64,000 bases of DNA from positions 744,001 through 808,000 of the forward strand of contig JADFUC010001346.1 of assembly GCA_019722365.1 (NCBI GenBank), read 5' to 3'. Source of the DNA: Lithospermum erythrorhizon (Eukaryota > Streptophyta > Magnoliopsida > Boraginales > Boraginaceae). The notes under the pieces are model-generated. The model was not told the DNA's origin. It did not search any database and was given only the letters and a program-made list of their open reading frames with translations. The translations under genes and the position numbers were made by a program. Position 1 is the first letter of the stretch. Every line of letters begins with the position of its first letter. Below, piece by piece: positions 1 to 11,870 of this stretch.

Positions 1-1115
1 TCAATATCCTTACTAGTTCATCAATTTCATTTATGGCTTTCTACCTGCCAGAACAAACCTTCAACAAATTCAAAATAATTGAATCCGAGCAATTCATAAT
101 TCAATCTATGCCTAAGGATGAAGTACATGCAAATGCAAAAGCACAAAGCATGGGAGAGGTACAACATTCAATGATACAATTTTAATAAAATGAGGCAAGC
201 AAAGTGCTTTAAGACTCCAATAATTTTATGAGATAATTTGCCCATTTCAATTAGCGGATTTAGGCAAGTAAAATTATACTTACTTAAGTAGTGTTTCTTT
301 AGACATATACAGTACTCCATTGTATATGGCTATATTGGCAATTGCCTAAACATTGTAATTTAAAACATGTATTATACATTGGAATTTGTTGAAAAAAGAT
401 TTTCATTTCCCATAACTCTGAAATAATATGTTTATTAAAATAAATCTAATAAAAGTTATACTTAAGATATTGGTTGTTATCTATTTATATTTAAAAGAAA
501 TGTAATTCGGTATTATTAACGTAGTTTTCCGACAAAATAATTAATTATACCCAACGAACACTACGCGTCCAATATTTCAGACCATAGTCCAGTTTATTCA
601 TGAACCCAAAGGTTAGGCCGCAAACTATTCTCTTGAATTCGACAGCTCCGGGCATCACTGAGCATCCGCATTCGACAAATTAAAGCTGGCCTAAATAATT
701 GGTTGCTCATGTTCCGCACATTAAAGCTGATATAATGAAAGGAATCTATTAAAATGCTGTTTTGATAATATTTATTTCATGGTGCCGAATTTGTAGAAAA
801 TTTGTGCTTTAAATATAATCAAAAATACTATTAACTTATATTACACTCGACATGAATAATGAATTCGAGGCTAATCAGAATCACATTAAACTTAAAATAA
901 AACCTGTGATTGATCTCGATCCAAAGGACCACATAAAAAGTCACTGTTCGGTGAATACTTTTCTGTCTACGTGCACGTCCGACCCACTTGGTTAGCCAGT
1001 ATATATAAACAACTCAAATTAGCAATCACACATTAACCAAAAACAATTTCCAGAAAAAGGCGGGAAAACAATATACTAGATAATCTTCAGTAGAGCTTTT
1101 TGAATTTAGCGAAAA
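1..1115. other. Upstream region of the FLIP-like gene, no gene seen
   Basis: AT-rich spacer without a convincing coding segment on either strand. A TATA-like box lies near 1001-1010, about 110 bases before the proposed first ATG, so the last 120 bases probably hold the promoter and 5' leader of the gene that follows. Nothing else recognisable. Confidence 0.5.
1001..1010 (+). promoter_or_regulatory. TATA-like box of the FLIP-like gene
   Basis: The string ATATATAAAC sits about 110 bases upstream of the ATG at 1116, the usual distance for a plant TATA box plus a short leader. It is seen in the sequence; its function is inferred. Confidence 0.4.
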
Positions 1116-4100
1116 ATGAAGAATTCGAGCTCAAATCGCGACGGTAGACTTTATTAGCTAAAGAGCTTCAGATGCTTTAATTTCATTTTATTCTAATTTT
1201 GACTTTTTTGTCCATTCTAATAGTGTGTGAAAATGTTAAATATTTCAATTTGGAATAATATGTTATACATAGCTAAATTGGAATAATATGAATAAAATGT
1301 TATGGAACTTATATTTCGATTTTTTAACGCAACTGTTATATTAGTAATTAATTTATAGATAGTTATGTGTTATGATTATGAATGTGATTAAAATTATGAG
1401 AGATTGTGTTCCGAATGATATGGAATTTAATTTTATAAGAGCACCGAGAACTTTGTGTATAGACCCCGACTATTCGTGGCGTATGATTGAATTACAGAGT
1501 TACCGAACAATGATATGATTCGTTATTATGTTGAGATAAGGCATCATCATATATGATTCAATTTATAGATGTTATTCGCTTACCTATGGCAAGAATGTAT
1601 ATTTACGGTACTGCTTGTTACGCATTGTTCAACTTCTCGACCCTCAATCTTTGGGGCAGTTAAGGCCGTAGTTCACCATTAAATTTAGGTATTGACGAAT
1701 ACTTCTTTCCTTGCATGATATTTGGCTTTCACGCCACTTCTTTCTATTACTCACTGATTTTAGACATCTACTTATATGCAAACTATAGCTAAATATTTAC
1801 TTGAAATGCTAAATCTTTGAAATAAATAGTTATGTCTGCTAGGGTTGTAGAAACCTGTCACAATCCTGCTCAACAGGTTGAGGAGTTGCATGTTGCTGAG
1901 AAATCTGAAGTTGCATCTCTACTGGAGTCTCTAAAAGTATCCTTGTGTATGAAATCTGATACTTTTTGTTGCACTCTTTTTTCATGTTTGGATTTTCCTT
2001 TTGGGTTTAAAACTTGTTAATTGTTTGACTAATCAATGTCTATGAGTACATCAAGCAGCAAAACAGACTGCTGATATTGAAAGGAATCCTATTCTGCGCA
2101 ATTCTAAAGTTCTAATGATAACGAGTATTGTGGTAGTCTTATTTTCCTCGCTTAAAATGTCTACTTGTTTTTGGGAATGGTTTATAGTCATCAACAATGT
2201 GCCATATTTGGTTTTGAAAGCACCTTAACACGAGCAGATATTGTGGAAGAGCGATTGTCTTGATATATCTCATGCTGAAATTTAAGACTATCTTAGCATG
2301 GCTGCAAGCATTTAGAATCAGATGTTGTTTGGTTGCCTTTGAAAATGTTCTTGGCTTAGGTATGCTGCATATTCTCCCCCTAACATTGACCCCAATAGCT
2401 TGGTAGATTGTTTTCATGGCTAGGTGAATTGCTTGCAAAACGTTGGACATTAGTCTATCTATTTCATATTTTTCAGGCAAAGCATTGGTGTGAAAGCATC
2501 TTAAAATGACCCTTGTGTCAGCAGAGGAAAGCTCTACCTGGAAGAGAGCACAGTATTTCTGCCTGTGCGCGGTTTTAATTTGCTATTAATTTCTGATTAG
2601 TCTGGTCTGTTGTAGCGTAAAACTTCCGTCTGAAGCTATCATTGAGGAAAATTGTAGGATGCTGGCTTGCTAGCAGATATAATAAATAATTATGCACCAA
2701 ATTAGCCGTTGAGTGTTAGATAGGTTGATTTCTGGAAAGAGTGACATATTTTTCAAAAATACATTTTCTCTCTTCTAAACTTTATGCTGTGACATTCGTA
2801 ATCACATCTGTTTCAGGAGTGCTTTATGATTTTCCATATAAGTTTCCTACTCTTGTGTAATATGCATTTGCATACTTCTACAGATAAATAATAACTACAT
2901 GCTTTATATTAGAAAGATGTTGTGCTGATAAGTTTAATATCCTAATTTCTATCAGCTGCTTTCCGACTTGATGAAATTCTCTGCCACCAGTTTCTCAGCT
3001 TTTGCAAAGCACCCTATTCTAGATGGCAAGGAGTTGATGTTAATGGTTGAGAATTTTGTTTCAGAGCAGCTAAACCTGACTAAAGATGTCCTAATGGAGA
3101 TAAAGGTAATGGTTAATGAATTTGGAGTGTGCTGATTACTTACGTGGTGTTAATCTGAATTTTTTCCTTTACTAAAATGGTCTTTTGTAGTTTTCAGCTA
3201 GGAATAAGTCATAGAAACGCAATAAATGTCTGCAAGATATGTATAGGAACTTTGTTGATTGTGTTAACGGCTCAAATACCATGGCATATCATCGGCCTTC
3301 TTCATCTTGACAAAAAAGCAAACTCCCTTCTTTTCATTTGCTTGATCTGACCTGCTATATGTACTTTGGTATCGTTCACCCACTTAATACTTCTGCATGT
3401 TATATATGTGCTTCAAATGAACTTCACTTTTTGTAAATGCCATACGATGTTCAGTAGATGTACTAAAATTAACCAAACCCAAAACTGTTTGACCCTTTGA
3501 ATTTGAACATGAGATTGCATCTACATAATATATACAAAATTTGCCAATCTGGTTATTACTAATCAATTGATATTTACCCAGAGAATTCCTTCTTACGGTC
3601 CTGAGCTGCAGAAGGAGGCACATTTCGTCCTTGATTCAGCTATTAGACTATGCAAGGTGTATTACACTCCTGTAAATTGGGATCAATATCGTAAAGAGGA
3701 AAAGAATTCCGGAGGCAGTGAAGAGACTGATCATGTCAATCATGTAATTAATGTTATGAAATATACAATTGAAAAGTTGTGTCAATTGGGAATCCTTGCA
3801 GCTAATGATGGTGGGAGTCTGGTGAGTGTACTTAATTTGTCTTGGAAAGGTGTGGTAACCTTGCTTCAGCTTGGTAAGGGTGCTTTGGCAGTAAAAATAG
3901 ACGTTGCTGGTATTCTTCTGACTCTTAACTCATTGGCAAAGGAATCCTTGAAGTGTGCTGCTGAAATTTGGTCAAACCCTCTCAAAGCAGTAGTTTCTGT
4001 TGAAGAAGCTAAAAGAATATTTCTCCCTGTTAAGTTTTTCCTGATAAATGCAGTAAGAATTATTACCCAATACCCATCTCAGGCCTTTTCGGTGTTTAAG

Positions 4101-6311
4101 GAGATAACTTTGACTGTCATCATGATCTCAACCTTTAGAATTTCACTGAGTAAACATGAACTTTTAAAACCTGTATCGGTAGCATTAGCTGAGACTTTGG
4201 AACCAACTTCAGTTCATTTACTTAATTCTGTGATAAATTCAGCTCAACTGAGGCAAGATGAGAAGTTTAAGATTTTGGACTGGTTATTTGGTTCTGAAAA
4301 TAATGAAACTTCTGGTCACATGCCAGTACATGAGAATCCTCAATTCTTTTCACTCGAGGAGATATTTTCTGTCACCGTTGATAGTGTAGATAAATCAATA
4401 CAATTGTTACCAGGTAGGTTTGCCTTATTTCTTAATATTCTGAAAGGGGCTTCTGATCTTGATGACGACATCAGACTTGGTATGGCAAGGAAGCTTGGGT
4501 GGCTTTTTGGTGCACTTGTGGATGAAAGCATTTATTCATCTGTCATGGGAATCCCTGGTTCATCTGGCTCTACTCAAGGAAAGGAGCTGGTTAATCAGTC
4601 TTTAATATATCTGATACTCCACTCTCTGAAAACTTTCATAATCGTGGTCTCATCAACTCAAGCATGGGACGAAGTGGAGTCTTTCCTCCTTGAGAACTTT
4701 TTCCATCCTCACTATCTATGTTATGAAATTGTTACAGAACTGTGGTGTTTTGTCTTTCGACATGCTGACACAGAAGTTGTCATTGATATCATTGATAAAC
4801 TTTGTTCATTGCTGATATGTATGGCGGATCCAGTTTCAGTTCTAACTTCTAGCAGTGCCTTAAGAAGAATTGCAAGATCAATCTCCATGCTTGTTACCTA
4901 TGGTTTACCATCTGTTGCAGATCAAATTTTTAGTTCTGTTCTTAATAATAAGAGAGGGCAGTTCATGCCGAGTTTCTATGCAGCTCTGCTCATGGAGGGT
5001 TTCCCGCTGGATTGCCTTTCAGAAAAAATGAGAAATTCAGCCCAGAAAAGCCTCGTGGCAGACTATTTTGACTTCTTGGAGAAGTTTAACAATGATTTTC
5101 CAAAAATCTCTGCTTCAGAGACTTTCGGAACTCCGGTGTTTTGTCTGTCTGCTGCATTGCAACATCAGTGAGTATCTCTTGTTCCTCTCATAAAACTCTG
5201 TCGTTTCTGATATAATTGAGTTCAATATATTCGAAGTTGTCTCCTTTCCAATTTTCAATTTTGTATTGTTAGCTAATGTTTCAGTTATGTTCAGATGGAA
5301 AATCAATCAACTTAATACATTTTCCTGTAAAAAATATCTTCAAGTTTTTCTAGATCTAAATGGATTATTCTAATGTGAAGCTTATTTCATTGTAGCCAGG
5401 CCAGCCTATCTGATACTGACATGAAGACCCTGAAGTTTCTTGTTGCAGTCTCTCGTAAATACAGAATTTGTGAGGATGGGACTTTGAAACACAGTTACCG
5501 CTGGCTCCTCATTGAGACACTATGGATAGTATCTAATATGAAACATTTATATTCATCTGATGGCATAGAGGAAGTCATCCTTGAGCTTCAAACCCTTTTC
5601 ATTTCAAAGCCCTACATACTGGATAATCAAATTTTTCACTGCAAACCCAGTCTTGCCTTCTTCATGGGAGGCCTTGGTAATATGGAATTTGGAGACTCTG
5701 AAGAAAGTGCAAGGAATACTGCAATTATGGAATTGTATCACATGTTATTAAGAGAGAGACACTGGGCACTTGTTCACCTGGCAATCTCAGCTTTTGGATA
5801 TTTTGCTGCACGTACTTCATGCAATCAGCTGTGGAGATTTTTACCACAAGATGCTGCTCTTTCTTTCGACTTGGAGCGTGGAAATGAAGCAGACGAGGAC
5901 AGATTTATGTCAGAGATGAAGGCTTTCTTGGAGAAGGAAATGGCATGTTTAAGTATGAAACCGAGTCCCGATCAGTATGAAATGCTTGTCACAGAAAGTT
6001 TGATGCTAAAAGAAGTTGTTCAAAAAAATTTAATGTCTCCTGAGCCTGGTATATGCGATCCAATGGAGATTGATGGTGATAAACAAGCTAATAGGAAAAG
6101 GAAACTCCCAGAGGAGATTACTAGAGGAGTTGAATTGCTTCAGAGTGGCTTGAAGGTTATGGGCAGTGGTATTTCACATTGGAAGCAGATACAGTTGGGT
6201 TCCACTGACATCCAAGACAAAATCTTAACTCAGTTTTCTCACCTCGAAATTTTGATTGCAGACATGGTCAGCCTAGCTTGCAGAAGTTCTCACTTCTCCG
6301 ATTCTGGATAA
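1116..6311 (+). CDS. FLIP: FLIP/FIRRM-like protein (DUF4487 type), partner of FIDGETIN-like 1
   Basis: Proposed exons: 1116-1143, 1830-1936, 2956-3105, 3582-5167 and 5396-6311. Reading phases join at every border and give about 928 residues. The long helical product has no enzyme motif. Its C-terminal half (RERHWALVHLAISAFGYFAA, then an acidic stretch with FLEKEM) resembles the plant relatives of human C1orf112/FIRRM. In Arabidopsis that protein (FLIP, At1g04650) binds the AAA ATPase FIGL1 and limits RAD51/DMC1-driven strand invasion in meiosis and repair. A lysine/arginine-rich patch (NRKRKLPEE) near residue 840 could be a nuclear signal. The last three exons are secure. The first two rest on splice-site and phase reasoning, and a further exon between 1937 and 2955 cannot be excluded. 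The family assignment is from memory of the family, not a search. Confidence 0.62.
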
Positions 6312-6733
6312 AATTAGATGCACCAGAAGATGTAGACGAAGTGATCTAAAACTACGTGACCGTGATTTAGTCGAAAAGTATGGTATGCAATTGGTACTTG
6401 AGCATTTTAGCATGTCATCCCTGAATTGTTTGTTTTTTTGGGGTGCCATACTGCTACTTCCAAGTTCCATATGTGTGTTGCCACTAAAATATGTTGATGC
6501 ACATAAACATTCATTGTTAAGACTTGTCAATGCTTAGTGTGCATCCCAGCATTAATGCTACCTCCTTACTCCTAGAGTCCTAGCATTAATTCCATATATT
6601 CCAGACACGGTCGTAGTTAAGCAGCCACTTGGTCTTGATTTCTGTATAATAATCGATTTCAAAAATGATAAAAAAAACAAATATAACCGTCACATATTTT
6701 AGTGATTAAAAATTTCATAAATTTAAAAAAATT
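6312..6733. other. 3' flank of the FLIP-like gene
   Basis: No gene seen. It probably holds the 3' UTR in its first 250 bases and then AT-rich spacer up to the MITE at 6734. Confidence 0.4.
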
Positions 6734-7243
6734 ACTTCCTCCGTTCCTTAAAAAATGTTTATTTTTTACTTTTTGATAATTGTAATTTTTAAACTGACCT
6801 TAAAATATATTTATTTTGTTTTATAATACTCACTTTATTCCTAAAAGATCATTACATTTTCAATTTTAATAGCCGATTTTTCTCTAATTTTCAATCCAAA
6901 TAACTTTTACAAATAAGTATATATTTGTTTGAAAAAATATACTAATATTGCAGATTTTCAAATATACTATTAAATTGATAATTCTGATTCAAATTAAAGT
7001 TTTGGATTTTAATCAAGATTGTTAAGTTTGTAATCTTTGACCATGAATAATCAAAGTTGACAATCTTTTAGGGATGGAGCAAATATTTGATAAAAAAAAT
7101 ATATTAATGAAAATAATTTGAAATGTTTTTCATTGATAGGTTTTTATCAAGATACACAATACAAACAAAAATATTTAATAATAAATTTAAAATTGTAATT
7201 ATCAAAAGTTAAATAGTAAATATTTTTTTAGAATGGAGAGAAG
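6734..7243. mobile_element. MITE-like element with about 60-bp inverted ends
   Basis: The left end (6734-6795, starting CTTCCTCCGTTCC) and the reverse complement of the right end (7175-7243, starting CTTCTCTCCATTC) align over about 60 bases, both running through TTTTGATAATT. The interior is AT-rich and non-coding. The size of about 510 bp and the CTCC-rich ends are typical of plant MITEs. I could not find a clear target-site duplication, so the superfamily is open. Confidence 0.6.
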
Positions 7244-8330
7244 ATAGCAAAATGCTTGAAGAGAACTAGTGATGTATAGAACTCTCAATTCAAATCCACA
7301 AAGAAAACATAACTTCACCTCATCACACTTTACCCAAATTGAAAATGAAAATATTTTCAATTCTTAATCAATTGATATACCAACTAATGGCTAAAGAACA
7401 GATTTTCTCAATTTTTTCAAAATATAGTAATGAATATTATCCAAATAAATATCAAATCACAAGTAGAAATGAGAAAACTATTAAAAATTTACGTAGTAAT
7501 ATGATGCAAGTGGATTCAACTTAAGTTTATCCTATTGCAATTAAAAAAAACTAACTAAAGTATATATTAGTCATTTTGATATTTTTAGACCGGTTATAAA
7601 GAATTAGGAATCGATATATAAGAGGTCCAACTTTTCTTTGCCTTCTATTTGTGTGACTCAGGCATGGAGCAATAGCTGGGTGCAGGTGATGTACCAACTG
7701 GTTGTAAAAACCCAAGCTTGTTTATGATCTCACTCATAATGAATTCAATAACACTGCGGTTAATAAAAATACGCTGCTCGTCTCTAAGTTATTATCATAT
7801 TTTATCTTTAATGAATTTTTTTAATTTTCAACTCAAATAACGCGAATGCTAAGCAGTGAGTATTGTTAAGATGATTATTACTTAAAATATTTAATACATG
7901 ATATGCATTTAAAATTTGATATGAAAATATTTGTTAAATATACTTAAAAGTGTGAAATGTCAAGTCAACATTTAATGTAAGAAGCGACTAAGGACATTGG
8001 TGGTAATGATAATTAAGAAAAATATTTAGGTAAGATTCAGATTAAATTTGATATGGGGCCATAAATATTTAAAATACGAAAACGCCACACCAACGACCGC
8101 CGCCTACGCTACGAGATTTAACCATATCTCTTGATTCATTGAACTTTGTAACATTAAAGAAGACAACCATTTTATTTATATTGATGATACATAATAAGGG
8201 ATTAATTAAATAGTAAATTTAATTGCATTTGCTCTGGCAAAAAGAAAATTATTTTATTATCGAAAGCATACGATCTGATTTGATTCCAATAGATTTGTAT
8301 ATCACAGCAAAACATGATCCAAATTTCACA

Positions 8331-8454
8331 TTAGGAGGGATTTTTAATAATATTCTTACCAAAATTAGCATTAGGGGAGGGATCTTAAATAATGTTCTTA
8401 CCAAAATTAGCATTAGGGGAGGGATCTTAAATAATGTTCTTACCAAAATTGGCA
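8331..8454 (+). repeat. Promoter tandem repeat, three units of 40-42 bp
   Basis: Units at 8331-8370, 8371-8412 and 8413-8454 each begin TTAGG(GG)AGGGAT and end CCAAAATT(A/G)GCA. Units 2 and 3 differ by one base. They lie just upstream of the TATA box of SPH-A and recur, with a fourth unit, before SPH-B. Confidence 0.9.
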
Positions 8455-8498
8455 TGAACAATTCGGGCTTCTTATTAAGCTTCACGCTCAAGAAACTG

Positions 8499-8508
8499 CT
8501 CTATATAA
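8499..8508 (+). promoter_or_regulatory. TATA box of SPH-A
   Basis: CTATATAAAT lies about 55 bases before the ATG at 8557. The same box precedes SPH-B near 18924. The spacing implies a very short leader. Confidence 0.5.
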
Positions 8509-8556
8509 ATGATTGTAGAATTTTTCAAAATCATCATTATCTATAGTTTGCAAACC

Positions 8557-9132
8557 ATGTTGTCGAAGCAATATGCCGTTCTTGTTCGAACTCTAACAAT
8601 TTTGTTGGTAGTTCTCAACAACAATAATGTTGTAATCAAAGCCCAATCGAGTGCAAGGGAAATTAATAATGATGGGGAAGAGCCATTATTTAGTTTTCGC
8701 AAAACACACGTAACTATAAACAACCACTTAGGTGATAACATTACGGTAAATATTCATTGTCAATCAAAAGATGATGATATTGGAAGCCAAGATGTTGGAG
8801 ATGGAGGATATTACGAGATATCGTTCCGGCCTAGCCTCTGGAAAGATACTCTATTCTATTGTGATATGTCATGGAACGATGTTCATGGTCATTTTGATAT
8901 ATATGATCAACCAAGAGATGAAGATAGATGCAGGACTTGTTTTTGGGACGTAAGAAAAGATGGACTTCATGGATTTAATTCTGAAGTGGATCTGAAGAGT
9001 TTTGGTTTAGGTGGGTTGATCAATATAAACCCCACCTCCTGTCGAGTAGTATTTCTTCATTTTCAGTTTATATTTGTTTCATGCATGAAAGTTATACTAC
9101 TCATCTTTTCTGAGAGAAGTTTCTCTCGTTAA
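8557..9132 (+). CDS. S-protein homologue (SPH), plant self-incompatibility S1 family, copy A
   Basis: Single exon. I chose the ATG at 8557 because it starts a hydrophobic signal peptide (about residues 8-28, cleavage near A28). The mature part carries the S1-family pattern: a beta-rich domain with cysteines in IHCQSKDDD, LFYCDMSW and CRTCFWDV, followed by KDGLHG. Family members are small secreted cysteine-rich proteins. The poppy member PrsS is the pistil self-incompatibility ligand; most others have no known role. The frame runs to 191 residues, longer than the usual 130-150. After HGFNSE it appears frame-shifted against SPH-B, whose third frame reads IWFRWDDQYKPPPL and stops. The C-terminal 40 or so residues may therefore be a frameshift product. 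The domain core is intact. Confidence 0.75.
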   Translation: MLSKQYAVLVRTLTILLVVLNNNNVVIKAQSSAREINNDGEEPLFSFRKTHVTINNHLGDNITVNIHCQSKDDDIGSQDVGDGGYYEISFRPSLWKDTLFYCDMSWNDVHGHFDIYDQPRDEDRCRTCFWDVRKDGLHGFNSEVDLKSFGLGGLININPTSCRVVFLHFQFIFVSCMKVILLIFSERSFSR

Positions 9133-9369
9133 ACTGTGGGGTCTTCTCTTCTCAAGTGATCAAGGTTTAAGGAAAATAGCCAATGCTATTCTTTTCGGTT
9201 GAGATCCCGTTTGAAGCTCATAAATATTATAAAATTTGTAAAAATAACATATATTCAATTCATTATAAAAAAACTTTTGTATTTGACATGATTAATTAAT
9301 TAATTCACTTAATTATACAGAAAACTCTATAAATTAATATTTATGGAGCAACAAAATTTATTAATTAAA

Positions 9370-11870
9370 GAATTAAGAATGAAATCATGTTTACTGCTTA
9401 CAACGCCCCTCAAAATGTTAAGCCATGGAGACAAGGAACAAAAACTAAAATAAAGAATTTCAAGAGAAAGTTTTGGCCACAAAGAGAAAGCACGAGAACA
9501 TTCGCACTTACCAGCACTAAACTTAAGTGGTTGCTCGTAATTTAAAGGCATCGGGCATAAGGATACATGCCACCTACCTAAAGTATGAACAAAAGCAACC
9601 AGAGTATATCAAGGGATGTTAAGAGATGCCCAACATCCCAAGCCTAAACAAACCCACAAAAACAGCAAGGGAAAAAATAAAGCAAGTAAGCAAAGTAGAA
9701 GCAGGGGAAGTGGAACGCACTAAATGAGTTCCTAAGGTCCATCCTATATGCAAGTTAAGCAACTTATGCTACATGAATGGCAATGAAAAGTGTAAGCCAA
9801 ATCAAAAGAGAGCCTAATGGCAAACGATTGGTTTGGAAAAATCCATAATGTCGTTTTGGACAAAACAGAAACAAGGAGGCCCAAACTATCCGTAAAATTC
9901 TAGAAATAAATAAGCACAACCAGACTCGAGACGAGCACGTAAAAATTTGAATCACCCTAACTGAGTCCCGAGCGTGAGAAACAATTTTCCAAAGCCAAAG
10001 AAGTTAATCGAATCCGAACTCCCAAAAGTCGAACTTCAAGTGGGCTCATATCTCGACTTTCTAACGAATCGAAGACTTCTACCTATCAAAACTACCGCCT
10101 CGTAACAAGCTTCGAGAGAGAGTACAATCTCAAAACCGAGCAAAACGATGCAAAGCGTATGCAAGGAAAACAGGCAAAGCGGACTATTTTGTTTTGACAA
10201 AAATTGTTTTATATTTTTAGGTTTACAAAGAAAGTTAAAGATCGATGAGACAAAATTAGTACATGGAAGCAATTTAGTCACTAGCAATAAACAAAGAGTC
10301 AAAAGGTTCAATTTATCATCGCTAAACAAGCACAACAACATCAAGACACACAATCAAGCAATTAAAGTATGAGGAAAGAATAAAGTTACTAACTTTATTG
10401 ATGAAACTCCAAATTCTTCAAAAAGTTGAAAACTTTGATGAAATCCTTAGCTTTAATCTTGCAAAAACACAGGAAAAGATGTTAGTATGATGACGTAATC
10501 ATATAAAAACATCAAAGTGTATCAAGTTGTGCAAGAAAAAGTAAGACTAAAATCAAAAAATAGTCGTAAAAGCCAGCGACGGTTGAGAGGATACGAGGAA
10601 AATTTGATTTTGTGTCTCATCTTAAATATACAAAAGCCTAGTGGAACCGAAGTTCTAAAGCCCGTTGTTTGTTATTGTGATGCCAAAGCCCGCTAAGCTT
10701 GGTTCCCAAGCGACAAAGCTAAAAGTTTCGTGGTTCAAAATGGAGATAATCAAACATCTTCACCACACGAAAACTAAAATCAATAAAATATTTAGTGGCA
10801 GTAAAAATTTTCAGCTTGAAAATTTATTCAGTTATTTATCGGTTAACCAAATAAACCGATACCGAGCCGAAAAATTGCAAAAAATAGGTTAGTTTAATTG
10901 TAAAATTTTCAAAATTAAAATAATTAATTAAACCCACGGGTCAAGATTAATTAGTTTAAATATTTAACATGACTCAAATTCATGTTAAAATTACATATAT
11001 TAATCTGCGAATCTAATTTGAGATTCGTATTAATATCAATGCACAATCTAGAGTACCAAATATTACAACGTATTTATGTTAGTAGTAAGATTCCCCTAGA
11101 AATTAATTTCACAAGTCCTACGGATCAGAATTAAAATGATCTTAACATGTACTAAATTCATGTTAACATCAAATTCCAAATAAAATCATTCTCATTAAAC
11201 TTCTACGGATCGAGAATTTAAAACGGATCTAACATGTACTCAAATTCATGCTAACACAAACCTCAAGAAATTTAATTCTCCTCGACGAATGAGAATTAAA
11301 GCCAGACCTAAACACGGGTTGGTATTAAATCACACATAAATTAAGCTCATCACTGGTTACATCCTGGGGCATCGGGCATTTCATTAAGGATCTATTGGCA
11401 ACTGCGTCATAAACAACGGTAAACAAGTCACCATCCTACAAGCCTCAAAACGCATCGGAGTCGACGTGGATCAGTGAATCACGTGATTCCATGTAAGATT
11501 CAGAAAACAAAGCTTATCATCCTGCAAAGTCCCCAAATGACATGGATGATAACTAAGGACCGCAGTAAGACCCAAATGGGCCAGATAGTCCGGCCACGGT
11601 TATTCCAACTCTGATGACTCTCCTCGCTATGGAAGAAGCGTTAATCTAAGTACTGTGACAGGTATATAATTCATCAGAAGAAAACCAATATTCTCACCCA
11701 ACAAGCCGGGCAAAGAGACCGGATGTCATCCATAAAAGGAGCAGCACGTGCCGAAAAAAAATAAAGACCCATGAAAAACCAACACGTATTTGAAGATGAT
11801 TACTGATCAACCCGGCACCTACTCCAGATGTACTCGTGTCTGGCGGGCACCCTTAACAGTACTATTAATC
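9370..11870. mobile_element. Insertion of unclassified repeat-like DNA in copy A
   Basis: About 2.5 kb present in copy A and absent from the matching point of copy B (about 19750). It is flanked by two diverged copies (9315-9365 and 11880-11945) of a block containing CTCTATAAATTAATATT that occurs once in copy B. Base composition is higher in GC than the surroundings. There is no reverse transcriptase, transposase or long open frame, and I found no matching terminal repeats. It may be a decayed retroelement fragment or filler DNA. Confidence 0.4.

Larger units (their letters stand above)
7300..9350 (+). repeat. Segmental duplication, copy A, 5' part (with SPH-A)
   Basis: This stretch recurs at 17700-19760. 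Shared landmarks are the string around 7385-7490 (again at 17795-17900), the AATATTTAATACA-type block at 7880-7960, the 42-bp promoter repeats, and the SPH reading frame. The 3' continuation of the unit lies at 11870-13160, so copy A is split by a 2.5-kb insertion that copy B lacks. Short open frames inside it outside SPH-A are not conserved between the copies and are not called genes. Confidence 0.75.

Noticed and set aside
2056..2124. Possible additional FLIP exon
   Set aside because: It has an acceptor-like AG and a donor-like GT, but the required frame contains a stop and the phase does not fit the neighbouring exons.
7339..7524. Open frame of 61 codons in duplication copy A
   Set aside because: The matching sequence in copy B (about 17790-17910) has indels that break the frame, and there is no domain or signal.
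9370..11870. LTR retrotransposon
   Set aside because: No pair of long terminal repeats, primer-binding site, or gag/pol protein segment could be found. Left as unclassified insertion.
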